In this document: piece after piece, positions 56,350 to 64,000 of the stretch
How the letters are laid out: each line of letters opens with the position of its first letter
Position numbering within the stretch: the stretch's first letter is position 1
NCBI GenBank assembly: GCA_029780675.1
Contig: JAKOYE010000052.1
Coordinates: 1-64,000, forward strand
Reading direction: 5' to 3'
From: Actinomycetes bacterium
GTDB lineage: Bacteria; Actinomycetota; Actinomycetes; Mycobacteriales; Mycobacteriaceae
DNA: 64,000 bases
Translations under genes and position numbers: made by a program
The notes under the pieces: generated by a model
The model's input: the letters and a program-made list of their open reading frames with translations, nothing else
Told to the model about the DNA's origin: nothing
Database searches by the model: none

Positions 56350-57468
56350 ATGCCTCAAGCCCTGCCGACCGGCGTGCAGCCCTTCGCCATCCAGCGCAGC
56401 GCGCGTCCGGCCACGGATCAGCAGCGGAACGCCATCTTGGCCGATCCCGGGTTCGGCCGCTATTACACCGACCACATGGTCTCGCTGCTCTACACCGACG
56501 AACATGGCTGGCACGACGCCCAGGTGGTGCCCTACGGCCCCATCGAACTGGATCCGTCGGCCATCGTTCTGCACTACGCCCAGGAGATCTTCGAGGGCCT
56601 CAAGGCCTACCGGTGGGCGGACGGCTCCATCGTGTCGTTCCGGCCGGAGGCCAATGCCGCGCGACTGCGGGCTTCGGCACGCCGGCTGGCCATCCCGGAA
56701 CTGCCCGATGAGATCTTCATCGAGTCCCTGCGCCAGCTGGTCGCCGTCGATCACGAATGGGTGCCGGCCGCGGGCGGAGAACAGTCGCTGTACCTGCGGC
56801 CGTTCATCATCGCCACCGAACCGGGCCTCGGCGTTCGGCCGTCGTCGCAGTACCGCTACCTGGTGATCGCCTCGCCGGCCGGCGCGTATTTCAAGGGCGG
56901 CATCAAACCCGTCAGCGTCTGGCTGTCCACCGAGTACGTCCGAGCCAGCCCGGGTGGCACCGGCGCGGCGAAGTTCGGCGGCAACTACGCCGCCTCGCTG
57001 CTGGCGCAGGCTGAAGCCGCCGGCCATGGTTGCGACCAGGTCGTCTGGCTGGACGCCATCGAGCGCCGCTATATCGAGGAGATGGGCGGGATGAACCTGT
57101 TCTTTGTCTTCGGCAGCGGCGGTTCGGCGCGTCTGGTCACCCCGGAACTCAGCGGTTCGCTGCTGCCGGGTATCACCCGCGATTCGCTGCTGCAGTTGGC
57201 CGGTGACGCCGGGTTCGCGGTCGAGGAACGCAAGATCGACGTCGAGGAATGGCGGAAGGGGGTGGCCACCGGGGAGATCACCGAGGTGTTCGCCTGCGGC
57301 ACTGCGGCCGTCATCACCCCGGTCTCGCACGTCAAGTACGGCGAGGGCGAGTTCACCATCGGTGACGGCACACCCGGTGAGGTGACCATGGCGTTGCGCG
57401 ACACCCTGACCGGAATCCAGCGCGGCACCTTCGCCGATACGCACGGATGGATGACCCGGCTCCGCTGA
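56350..57468 (+). CDS. ilvE: branched-chain amino acid aminotransferase IlvE
   Basis: A fold-type IV PLP transaminase for Ile, Leu and Val, 372 residues. The PLP-binding Lys is in [18 protein letters not shown]; also [45 protein letters not shown] and [14 protein letters not shown]. Its last codons (GWMTRLR) form the first unit of a 37-bp tandem repeat that runs past the stop. Confidence 0.97.
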   Translation: MPQALPTGVQPFAIQRSARPATDQQRNAILADPGFGRYYTDHMVSLLYTDEHGWHDAQVVPYGPIELDPSAIVLHYAQEIFEGLKAYRWADGSIVSFRPEANAARLRASARRLAIPELPDEIFIESLRQLVAVDHEWVPAAGGEQSLYLRPFIIATEPGLGVRPSSQYRYLVIASPAGAYFKGGIKPVSVWLSTEYVRASPGGTGAAKFGGNYAASLLAQAEAAGHGCDQVVWLDAIERRYIEEMGGMNLFFVFGSGGSARLVTPELSGSLLPGITRDSLLQLAGDAGFAVEERKIDVEEWRKGVATGEITEVFACGTAAVITPVSHVKYGEGEFTIGDGTPGEVTMALRDTLTGIQRGTFADTHGWMTRLR

Positions 57469-57545
57469 TGCTGCGCGGGTGGTCCGGATGAGCCGGCTCC
57501 GCTGACGCTGCGCGGGTGGTCCGGATGAGCCGGCTCCGCTGACGC
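57449..57545. repeat. 37-bp tandem repeats at the ilvE 3' end
   Basis: Units at 57449-57485 and 57486-57522 and a partial third to about 57545 share GGATGA(C/G)CCGGCTCCGCTGA. The first unit contains the end and stop codon of ilvE; the others are non-coding copies of it. Confidence 0.93.
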
Positions 57546-57552
57546 CTGACGC

Positions 57553-58296
57553 CTACGGGCGAATCGCCAGACCCACCGCGGTCAGGGTGGTGGCCACTTC
57601 GACGGCCGCGCCGATGACATCCCCGGTGACGCCGCCGAACCGTCGCACACAGTGCCCCACCAACGCCGCCGCCACCAGCAGTGCGCCCGCGACGATCAGC
57701 GGCCCCTGCCATACCCGTGGGGCGGCCAGCACCGACAACCCGGCCGCCGCGACGGCCCAGCAGATCACGACGACCCCCGACTGGGTACCTGCCACCATCG
57801 CACCGAGCGTGCTGCCCGGTGCGGCCGGGACGCCCCGACGAACCGCCAGTACCGCCGCAACCCGCCCGGTCACCACCGCGGTCACCACGGCCGCGACCCC
57901 GGTCAGCCCGGTCGGCAGCGCGGCGAACCCGGCGGCCTGCGCCGACACCATCACAACGATCGCGGCCACCCCGAACGGGCCCGCGGCACCGTCGCGCATC
58001 ACCGCCAGCGCTCGATCCGCCGGTCCGTAACAGCCCAGCCCGTCGGCGGTGTCCGCAAGACCGTCGAGGTGCAGGCCGCGGGTCAGCAGCAGCAGGGTGA
58101 CGACGGCCAGCAGACCGGCGAGCAGGCTGTGCGATCCGAACAGCCAGTTGCCCGCCCACCACACGCCACCGGCCACCGCACCGAGCATAAGCCCGGCCAC
58201 CGGCAGCGCCGTCACGGTCCGGCCGTCCACCGCGCAGTCCCGTCCCGACGGCAGCACGGTGCCGAACGCCAGAGCGCTTCGCAGCGCGCCGGTCAC
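57553..58296 (-). CDS. cobS: adenosylcobinamide-GDP ribazoletransferase CobS
   Basis: A membrane enzyme of 247 residues that joins alpha-ribazole (phosphate) to cobinamide-GDP, the final B12 assembly step. Family features are AFGTVLP near the start, [18 protein letters not shown] (metal-binding Asp-rich motif), [12 protein letters not shown] and [11 protein letters not shown]. Its GTG overlaps the cobT stop, and cobT overlaps cobU, giving a coupled cobU-cobT-cobS run. It is convergent with ilvE. Confidence 0.94.
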   Translation of the reverse strand: MTGALRSALAFGTVLPSGRDCAVDGRTVTALPVAGLMLGAVAGGVWWAGNWLFGSHSLLAGLLAVVTLLLLTRGLHLDGLADTADGLGCYGPADRALAVMRDGAAGPFGVAAIVVMVSAQAAGFAALPTGLTGVAAVVTAVVTGRVAAVLAVRRGVPAAPGSTLGAMVAGTQSGVVVICWAVAAAGLSVLAAPRVWQGPLIVAGALLVAAALVGHCVRRFGGVTGDVIGAAVEVATTLTAVGLAIRP

Positions 58297-59339
58297 GGCA
58301 TTCCCGGCCCGGACACGCCGGACTCGGGGAAGGTCGCCATATCGGCCAGGGTTGCCACCGCGGCCCGCAGCACCGGCAGGGCCACCGCGGCGCCGGTGCC
58401 CTCGCCGAGCCGCAGACCGAGGTCGATGACGGGTTCCAGGCCCAACTCGGCCAGCGCCGAGGAGTGCGCGGGTTCGGGGGAGCGGTGCCCCGCCTGCCAC
58501 CAGTTCCGCGCCCCCGGAGCCAGTCGCTCGGCGATCAGGGCCGCCGCGGTGACGACCAGACCGTCGAGCAGCACCGGTGTGCGGCGCACCGCGGCCTGGG
58601 CGCAGAAACCGGCCATCGCCGCCAGGTCGGCGCCGCCGCAGACGGCCAGCAACGCGACAGGATCGGAGCGCACCGGCCGGGCCCGGAACAGCGCGTCGCG
58701 GACGGCGGCGGTCTTGCGCGACCAGCCGGCGTCGTCGATGCCGGTCCCGCGGCCGACCACCGCGACCGGTTCCAGTCCGGTGACGGCGGCCACCAGTGTC
58801 GTTGCCGCCGTGGTGTTTCCGATGCCCATGTCGCCGGCGATCAGCAGATCGGCGCCGGAATCGACCTCCTCGTCGGCGATCCGTCGACCGGCCTCGACCG
58901 CGGCGGCGGCTTCCTCCGGCGTCATCGCGTCCTGCACAGCGATGTTGCCGCTGGAGCGGCGAATCTTGTGGCTGGCGATACCGGATCGCTCTCCGTCGCA
59001 GTCCACCGCGATGTCAACGACCCGGACCGTCGCCCCGGCCAGGTCGGCCAGAACGTTGATCGCCGCCCCGCCGCCGGCGATGGTGGCCAGCATCTGGGCG
59101 GTGACCTCGCTCGGGTAGGCCGATACCCCCGCGGCGGCGACGCCGTGGTCACCGGCGAACACCACCACCCGGGCCCGCTCGAATTGTCGTGGCGGACAAC
59201 AGCCCTGGCAGGCCGCCAGCCACACCGACAGATCCTCCAGACGGCCCAGCGCACCGGCGGGCTTGGTCAGCAGATCCTGACGGCGGCGCGCGGCCGCAGC
59301 AGCACGTCCGTCCAGAGCCGGGACCTCGGTGAAGGACAT
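58293..59339 (-). CDS. cobT: nicotinate-nucleotide:dimethylbenzimidazole phosphoribosyltransferase CobT
   Basis: Makes alpha-ribazole phosphate for the lower ligand of B12. Motifs are [53 protein letters not shown] and the catalytic Glu region [16 protein letters not shown]. The length of 348 residues is normal. It starts at ATG 59339, sharing one base with the cobU stop, and ends in a GTGA overlap with cobS. Confidence 0.96.
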   Translation of the reverse strand: MSFTEVPALDGRAAAAARRRQDLLTKPAGALGRLEDLSVWLAACQGCCPPRQFERARVVVFAGDHGVAAAGVSAYPSEVTAQMLATIAGGGAAINVLADLAGATVRVVDIAVDCDGERSGIASHKIRRSSGNIAVQDAMTPEEAAAAVEAGRRIADEEVDSGADLLIAGDMGIGNTTAATTLVAAVTGLEPVAVVGRGTGIDDAGWSRKTAAVRDALFRARPVRSDPVALLAVCGGADLAAMAGFCAQAAVRRTPVLLDGLVVTAAALIAERLAPGARNWWQAGHRSPEPAHSSALAELGLEPVIDLGLRLGEGTGAAVALPVLRAAVATLADMATFPESGVSGPGMP

Positions 59340-59851
59340 CAGCCCTTCACCTGCATCGGCTGACCGGCGACCACCAGCACCACACGGTCACACACCGCCG
59401 CGATCCGCTGGTTGAGCCGCCCGAGTTCGTCGGCGAACCGGCGGCCCGCCGAGGTGGCGGGCACCACCGACAGTCCGACCTCAGGGCTGACCAGCACCAG
59501 CGGTGCGGCAAAGGCCCCGACGGCCTCGGCCAGGTCATCGGCTTCCGGGCCGACCGGGGCGCCGTCCCAGCCGCGGCGGTCCAGCAGGCCGGTGAGCCAG
59601 CCGCCCAGATCGTCGACCAGGGTCGGCGCGTCCGGGGTTGCGCGCAATTCTCCTGCCACATCGGCGGTCTCGACAGTGGTCCACTCCGGTGGTCGACGGC
59701 GGCGATGCTCGGCGATGCGCTCCGCCCAGGAGGAGTCCGAATCGGTACCCGGTCCGGTGGCCACATAGCGAACCCCGGAGGTGCAGGCCAGCGCTGCCTC
59801 GGCCCAGGACGACTTGCCGGAGCGCATGCCCCCGAGCACCAGAGTGCGCAC
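59339..59851 (-). CDS. cobU: adenosylcobinamide kinase/guanylyltransferase CobU
   Basis: A P-loop enzyme of 170 residues that phosphorylates and then guanylylates cobinamide. The Walker A is [45 protein letters not shown] holds the guanylylated His region, and [13 protein letters not shown] and [13 protein letters not shown] are typical. GTG 59851 is the start. In M. tuberculosis cobU (Rv0254c) is not next to cobT, so this arrangement differs. Confidence 0.94.
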   Translation of the reverse strand: MRTLVLGGMRSGKSSWAEAALACTSGVRYVATGPGTDSDSSWAERIAEHRRRRPPEWTTVETADVAGELRATPDAPTLVDDLGGWLTGLLDRRGWDGAPVGPEADDLAEAVGAFAAPLVLVSPEVGLSVVPATSAGRRFADELGRLNQRIAAVCDRVVLVVAGQPMQVKG

Positions 59852-59859
59852 GCCCGCGA

Positions 59860-60525
59860 TCAGTCGATCGTGGTGCCGGGCTTGACCTGCGGCCGAGGGA
59901 TTCGCATCCGGCGCAGCTGGGAGGCCCGGCCCGCGGCGTAGAGGCCCAATTTGAAGCGGGATTCGGTGTTGTCCGGGAACTTCGCCTCGACGGCCTTGTT
60001 GACCCGGCGCGAGATCAGCAGCGCGTCGGCGGTCATCACCACCATCCACAGCAGCATCATCGGGGAGACGTAGTACTGCAGCTGGGGGAGCATCATCATG
60101 ACGAAGATCATGAAAATCGCCGACGGCATGAACAGTCCGAGGAAGTTGCGCCGGGAGTCGACCAGGTCGCGGGCGTAGCGGCGAACCGGACCCTGGTCGC
60201 GCGGCAGCAGATAGGCCTCTTCGCCGGCCATCATCCGCTCTCGGCGCTGGCTGAGCACGGCACGCTCCTTGAGCCGCTGCTCCTTGCGCTCCTCCTTGGT
60301 CAGCTTGGAACGCATCTCTTTGCGCCGCTTGCGCGCCTCGGCGGCGGTCATCGGTGCCGGTGCCACCGGGCCGCGCTTCTTGGCGTCGCGCTTGGGAGTC
60401 GGCCTACCCTTGGGGGCGGTGGTGCCGGCCGGCGCCGGCCGGGTGGCTGCCGGGTCGGCGTCGGGCTCGGATCCGGTCTGCGACGTCGGATCGGGGTCCT
60501 CGTTCTTTCGGCCCAGCAGTTTCAC
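59860..60525 (-). CDS. DUF3043 membrane protein (Rv2206 type)
   Basis: A 221-residue protein with a long charged N-terminal half (Lys/Arg-rich, including [20 protein letters not shown]) and two membrane helices ([16 protein letters not shown] and [16 protein letters not shown]), then a basic tail. DUF3043 is actinobacterial and of unknown function. GTG 60525 is the start; it is divergent from the glycerate kinase gene and lies 8 bp upstream of cobU. Confidence 0.9.
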   Translation of the reverse strand: MKLLGRKNEDPDPTSQTGSEPDADPAATRPAPAGTTAPKGRPTPKRDAKKRGPVAPAPMTAAEARKRRKEMRSKLTKEERKEQRLKERAVLSQRRERMMAGEEAYLLPRDQGPVRRYARDLVDSRRNFLGLFMPSAIFMIFVMMMLPQLQYYVSPMMLLWMVVMTADALLISRRVNKAVEAKFPDNTESRFKLGLYAAGRASQLRRMRIPRPQVKPGTTID

Positions 60526-60536
60526 GCCTGCCAGGT

Positions 60537-60542
60537 TACTGT
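60537..60542 (+). promoter_or_regulatory. -10 element of the glycerate kinase gene, leaderless arrangement
   Basis: TACTGT ends 7 nt before ATG 60550 within a 24-bp divergent gap, so the transcript probably begins at the start codon. Confidence 0.45.
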
Positions 60543-60549
60543 GCCCAGC

Positions 60550-61650
60550 ATGCGGGTGCTGATCGCCCCGGACTGCTTCGGCGACTCGTTGACCGCGCCG
60601 GAGGCGGTGCGGGCCATCTCCTCCGGCTGGGGCCGGGCCCGGCCCGGTGACGTCCTCATCCCGGCACCCCAATCCGACGGTGGCCCCGGGTTCATCGACG
60701 TGCTGACCGGACGTTCGCCGGGGCTGCGTCTGCACCGCAGCCGGGTGAGCGGTCCGTTGGCGGGTTCAGGTGGCGGTCACGTCGGCACCCACCCCGATGC
60801 AGATGTCGACGCAGCATGGATCCTGGACCAGGACACTGCCACCGCCTACATCGAATCCGCCCAGGCTTGCGGACTGACCCTGCTCGACGGTCCGCCGACC
60901 CCCCGAACCGCCGTCGCCGCCCACAGTCGCGGTGTCGGGGAACTGATCGACGCCGCGGTGCGGCAGGGTGCGCGCACGGTCGTCGTGGGACTCGGCGGAA
61001 GCTGCTGCACCGACGGCGGCCGGGGCATGGTCGACGCGCTCGGCGGACTGCCCGCGGCGATCGCCCGGACAGCGGGTATCCACCTGGTCGCGGCCACCGA
61101 CGTCGAGCATCCGCTGCTGGGCCCGACCGGAGCCGCCCGGGTGTTCGGGCCGCAGAAGGGGGCCGACCCGGTGACGGTCGAGTTTCTCGAGCAACGGATG
61201 GCCGCGTGGGCCGACGAGTTGGAGGCGGCGACCGGCCGTAGTGTGCGCACCTCCGCGGGCGCGGGGGCAGCGGGCGGACTGGGCGCCGCCTTACTGGCTC
61301 TGGGCGGGATCAGGCAGTCCGGGGCGGCCGTCATCGCCGCGCATACCGGTCTCGCGGTGGAGATCGCCTCGGCGCAGCTGATCGTGACGGGGGAGGGCCG
61401 GCTCGACGGGCAGTCACTGCACGGCAAGGTGGTCGGCACGTTGGCCGGACTCGGGCGGGCCGCCGGCGTTCCGGTGCTCGTCTTCGCCGGGCAGGTGACG
61501 CTGACGCCCGCCGAACTGCGCGCAGCCGGGATCGCCGAGGCCCACGCCGTCGCCGACCATGCCGGTTCAGTGCGGCGGTCCATCGACGACGCAGCCGTGC
61601 AACTCTCGGGTTTGGCCGAGGTGACGGCGGGACGACTGGAGCGGGAATAA
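60550..61650 (+). CDS. glycerate kinase type I family (Rv2205c type)
   Basis: A 366-residue kinase phosphorylating D-glycerate. Family blocks are [83 protein letters not shown] and [18 protein letters not shown]. The active site looks complete. The first residues begin directly at the ATG, matching the family. Confidence 0.93.
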   Translation: MRVLIAPDCFGDSLTAPEAVRAISSGWGRARPGDVLIPAPQSDGGPGFIDVLTGRSPGLRLHRSRVSGPLAGSGGGHVGTHPDADVDAAWILDQDTATAYIESAQACGLTLLDGPPTPRTAVAAHSRGVGELIDAAVRQGARTVVVGLGGSCCTDGGRGMVDALGGLPAAIARTAGIHLVAATDVEHPLLGPTGAARVFGPQKGADPVTVEFLEQRMAAWADELEAATGRSVRTSAGAGAAGGLGAALLALGGIRQSGAAVIAAHTGLAVEIASAQLIVTGEGRLDGQSLHGKVVGTLAGLGRAAGVPVLVFAGQVTLTPAELRAAGIAEAHAVADHAGSVRRSIDDAAVQLSGLAEVTAGRLERE

Positions 61651-61695
61651 CCCCCGCAACGGGTACCGTTGAAGGACAGGACCCGACTGGGTTCG

Positions 61696-61726
61696 CATGC
61701 CGGTGTGATCCTCTGGGTCCGGCATG
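61696..61726. promoter_or_regulatory. 8-bp inverted repeat upstream of the HesB gene
   Basis: CATGCCGG (61696-61703) and CCGGCATG (61719-61726) are perfect inverted repeats 15 bp apart, 32 bp before the HesB-like start. There is no U-tract, so an operator or mRNA hairpin is more likely than a terminator. Confidence 0.35.
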
Positions 61727-61757
61727 ACATTTGCGAGATTGCGCACGAGGAGACCAC

Positions 61758-62144
61758 ATGTCTGTGTCCGACGAGTCGGCCACCGCTACCGCTACCGACG
61801 CGGGTGCCGAGGCTGCCGCCCACGGTGTCGTCCTGACCGACGCCGCCGCCGCGAAGGCCAAGTCACTGCTGGACCAGGAGGGCCGGGACGACCTTGCGCT
61901 GCGCATCGCCGTGCAACCGGGTGGATGCGCGGGTCTGCGCTACAACCTGTTCTTCGACGACCGCGCGCTGGATGGTGACCTGACCGTCGAGTTCGGTGGC
62001 GTGACCCTGACCGTCGACCGGATGAGCGCTCCCTACGTGCAGGGCGCGACGATCGACTTCGTCGACACCATCGAGAAGCAGGGCTTCACTATCGACAACC
62101 CCAACGCCACCGGATCCTGCGCCTGCGGCGACTCCTTCAACTGA
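61758..62144 (+). CDS. HesB/IscA-type iron-sulphur assembly protein (Rv2204c type)
   Basis: An A-type carrier of 128 residues with the three conserved cysteines in QPGGCAGLRY and SCACGDSF, which hold or transfer Fe-S clusters. The first 30 residues are an Ala/Thr-rich tail. ATG 61758 has GAGGAG at good distance. Neighbouring LipA needs Fe-S clusters, though coregulation is not shown. Confidence 0.95.
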   Translation: MSVSDESATATATDAGAEAAAHGVVLTDAAAAKAKSLLDQEGRDDLALRIAVQPGGCAGLRYNLFFDDRALDGDLTVEFGGVTLTVDRMSAPYVQGATIDFVDTIEKQGFTIDNPNATGSCACGDSFN

Positions 62145-62150
62145 CGCTCA

Positions 62151-62181
62151 GCCGCCGCCACCGGAACCCGGGGGCGGCGGC
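62151..62181 (+). terminator. GC-rich hairpin after the HesB gene
   Basis: GCCGCCGCC (62151-62159) pairs with GGCGGCGGC (62173-62181) just after the stop at 62142-62144. No U-run follows, as is common for mycobacterial terminators. Confidence 0.45.
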
Positions 62182-62201
62182 CGGCCGTCAATACTGGTTC
62201 T

Positions 62202-62265
62202 GACGCAGTTCTTCACTGCGTTCAGAACTGGTGTCGACGCAGTTCTTCACTGCGTTCAGAACTGG
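62202..62265. repeat. 34-bp-period tandem duplication at the Rv2203-like gene end
   Basis: GACGCAGTTCTTCACTGCG with TTCAGAACTGG appears at 62202-62231 and 62236-62265. The right copy contains the last codons and stop of the minus-strand gene. Each copy also folds on itself (ACGCAGT/ACTGCGT), so the pair may form hairpins between the convergent genes. Confidence 0.93.
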
Positions 62266-62903
62266 GCAGCGGTTCGCAGCAGGTACGAGCAGACCAGCAA
62301 CTGATTGTCCTGGCGCAGGAGTTGCGCGACACCCTGCTGCTGGTCACGGGCGTTGCGGGAACCCGCTGCCGGTGCCACCCGCATGGTGAACAACACCTGG
62401 GCCTGATACGACGACGACAGCACGATCTTGTCGATCGAGGTCACCTCGGCCTGAGTGAACTGTTTGCGGAACGCGTCACTGGCCAACCGGGCCAGCGCAA
62501 GATCGGACCGGCGTTCCTTGACGGCGTCGAACATCCCGCAGGCGTTGTTGCGGGCGACGGTCTCGGTGTCGCCGTCCGACAACGCCGTCAGATAGCCCTG
62601 GATCGCCGACCGGGCCGCGGTATCGCTGAACGCGCCCGTCCCGGTGCCGGGTTTCCGGATCCCGGTGAGCAGAACCACCGCCGCGACAAGTACACCGACC
62701 AGGGCCAGCGCGCCCACGGTCCACCACAGCGGCCGCAGGGACCGCTTTCGCGGCGGATACTCGATGGGCGGCGGCAGTTGCCCGGGGTACTGACCCGGAT
62801 AGCCGACGGGGTAGGGCTGGGGCTGGTCGGGGTACCCGGGCTGGCCGGCGAATGGCTGGCTTTCCGCGCCGACCGGCTGGTTCGGCGGATAGGGGCCGGC
62901 CAT
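62256..62903 (-). CDS. Pro/Tyr/Gln-rich single-pass membrane protein (Rv2203 type)
   Basis: The cytoplasmic N-terminal 55 residues are rich in Pro, Gln, Gly and Tyr. A helix (LWWTVGALALVGVLVAAVVLLTG) follows, then an extracytoplasmic domain of about 130 residues of the DUF4878/NTF2-like sort (AARSAIQGYLTALSDGDTETVARNNACGMFD). The function is unknown. It is divergent from adoK, as its counterpart is in M. tuberculosis. Confidence 0.88.
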   Translation of the reverse strand: MAGPYPPNQPVGAESQPFAGQPGYPDQPQPYPVGYPGQYPGQLPPPIEYPPRKRSLRPLWWTVGALALVGVLVAAVVLLTGIRKPGTGTGAFSDTAARSAIQGYLTALSDGDTETVARNNACGMFDAVKERRSDLALARLASDAFRKQFTQAEVTSIDKIVLSSSYQAQVLFTMRVAPAAGSRNARDQQQGVAQLLRQDNQLLVCSYLLRTAAQF

Positions 62904-63003
62904 CGCTGATCTCCTGAGGTGCTCGTCGGATCGGGGAATCGAGCCACCGGAGGAAACCCGCCACGACGGCGGGCCATATAGTCGGCTCGACTACGCAGGC
63001 TAG

Positions 63004-64000
<997 letters not shown>

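Overview
This GC-rich window comes from a mycobacterium, most likely a Mycolicibacterium-type species. From about 14.5 kb to the end it follows, in reversed orientation, the gene order of the M. tuberculosis block Rv2236c-Rv2202c: cobD, SURF1, ptpA-ptkA, cobC, NIF3, zinc ribbon protein, RNase H/phosphatase, rnpB, CYTH-CHAD, panB, caeA and its paralogue, glnA2-glnE, glnA1, RDD, DUF4191, lipA-lipB, dlaT, ephD, pepB, gcvT, ilvE, cobS-cobT-cobU, DUF3043, glycerate kinase, HesB and adoK. Family and locus names are from memory; no database search was run.

The left 14.5 kb is accessory. It opens with the end of an ISL3-type insertion sequence that cuts off a Fic-family gene. Next come a predicted PD-(D/E)xK nuclease/SF1 helicase (DUF2075 type), a secreted PGRS-like protein carrying an alpha/beta-hydrolase domain, a diguanylate cyclase convergent with a GGDEF-EAL protein, a VanZ-like protein, purU, and an XRE regulator beside an amidohydrolase.

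The conserved part holds several functional groups. Late cobalamin genes lie in two places (cobD/cobC plus an alpha-ribazole-phosphatase-like domain on the left; cobU-cobT-cobS on the right). Nitrogen genes are glnA2, glnE (the adenylyltransferase acting on glutamine synthetase) and glnA1, with AC-n9-AC GlnR-type sites in front of both synthetases. Lipoate genes lipB-lipA sit near dlaT, which carries lipoyl groups. Between glnE and glnA1 there is an inserted DAB bicarbonate-uptake operon (dabB-dabA, a PII-like gene and a degenerate beta-carbonic anhydrase). A DUF559 endonuclease gene bracketed by two near-identical 59-bp palindromes is inserted between the RDD and DUF4191 genes.

A recurring oddity is short tandem duplication exactly at gene ends and starts: 14 bp before the RNase H gene, 21 bp at a methyltransferase start, 17-18 bp after ptkA, 31 bp after the CYTH-CHAD gene, 37 bp after ilvE, 34 bp after the Rv2203-like gene, 25 bp before rnpB and 27 bp inside cobD. 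Several genes have a -10 hexamer 6-8 nt before the start codon, which suggests leaderless transcripts. No tRNA, CRISPR array or complete prophage was seen.
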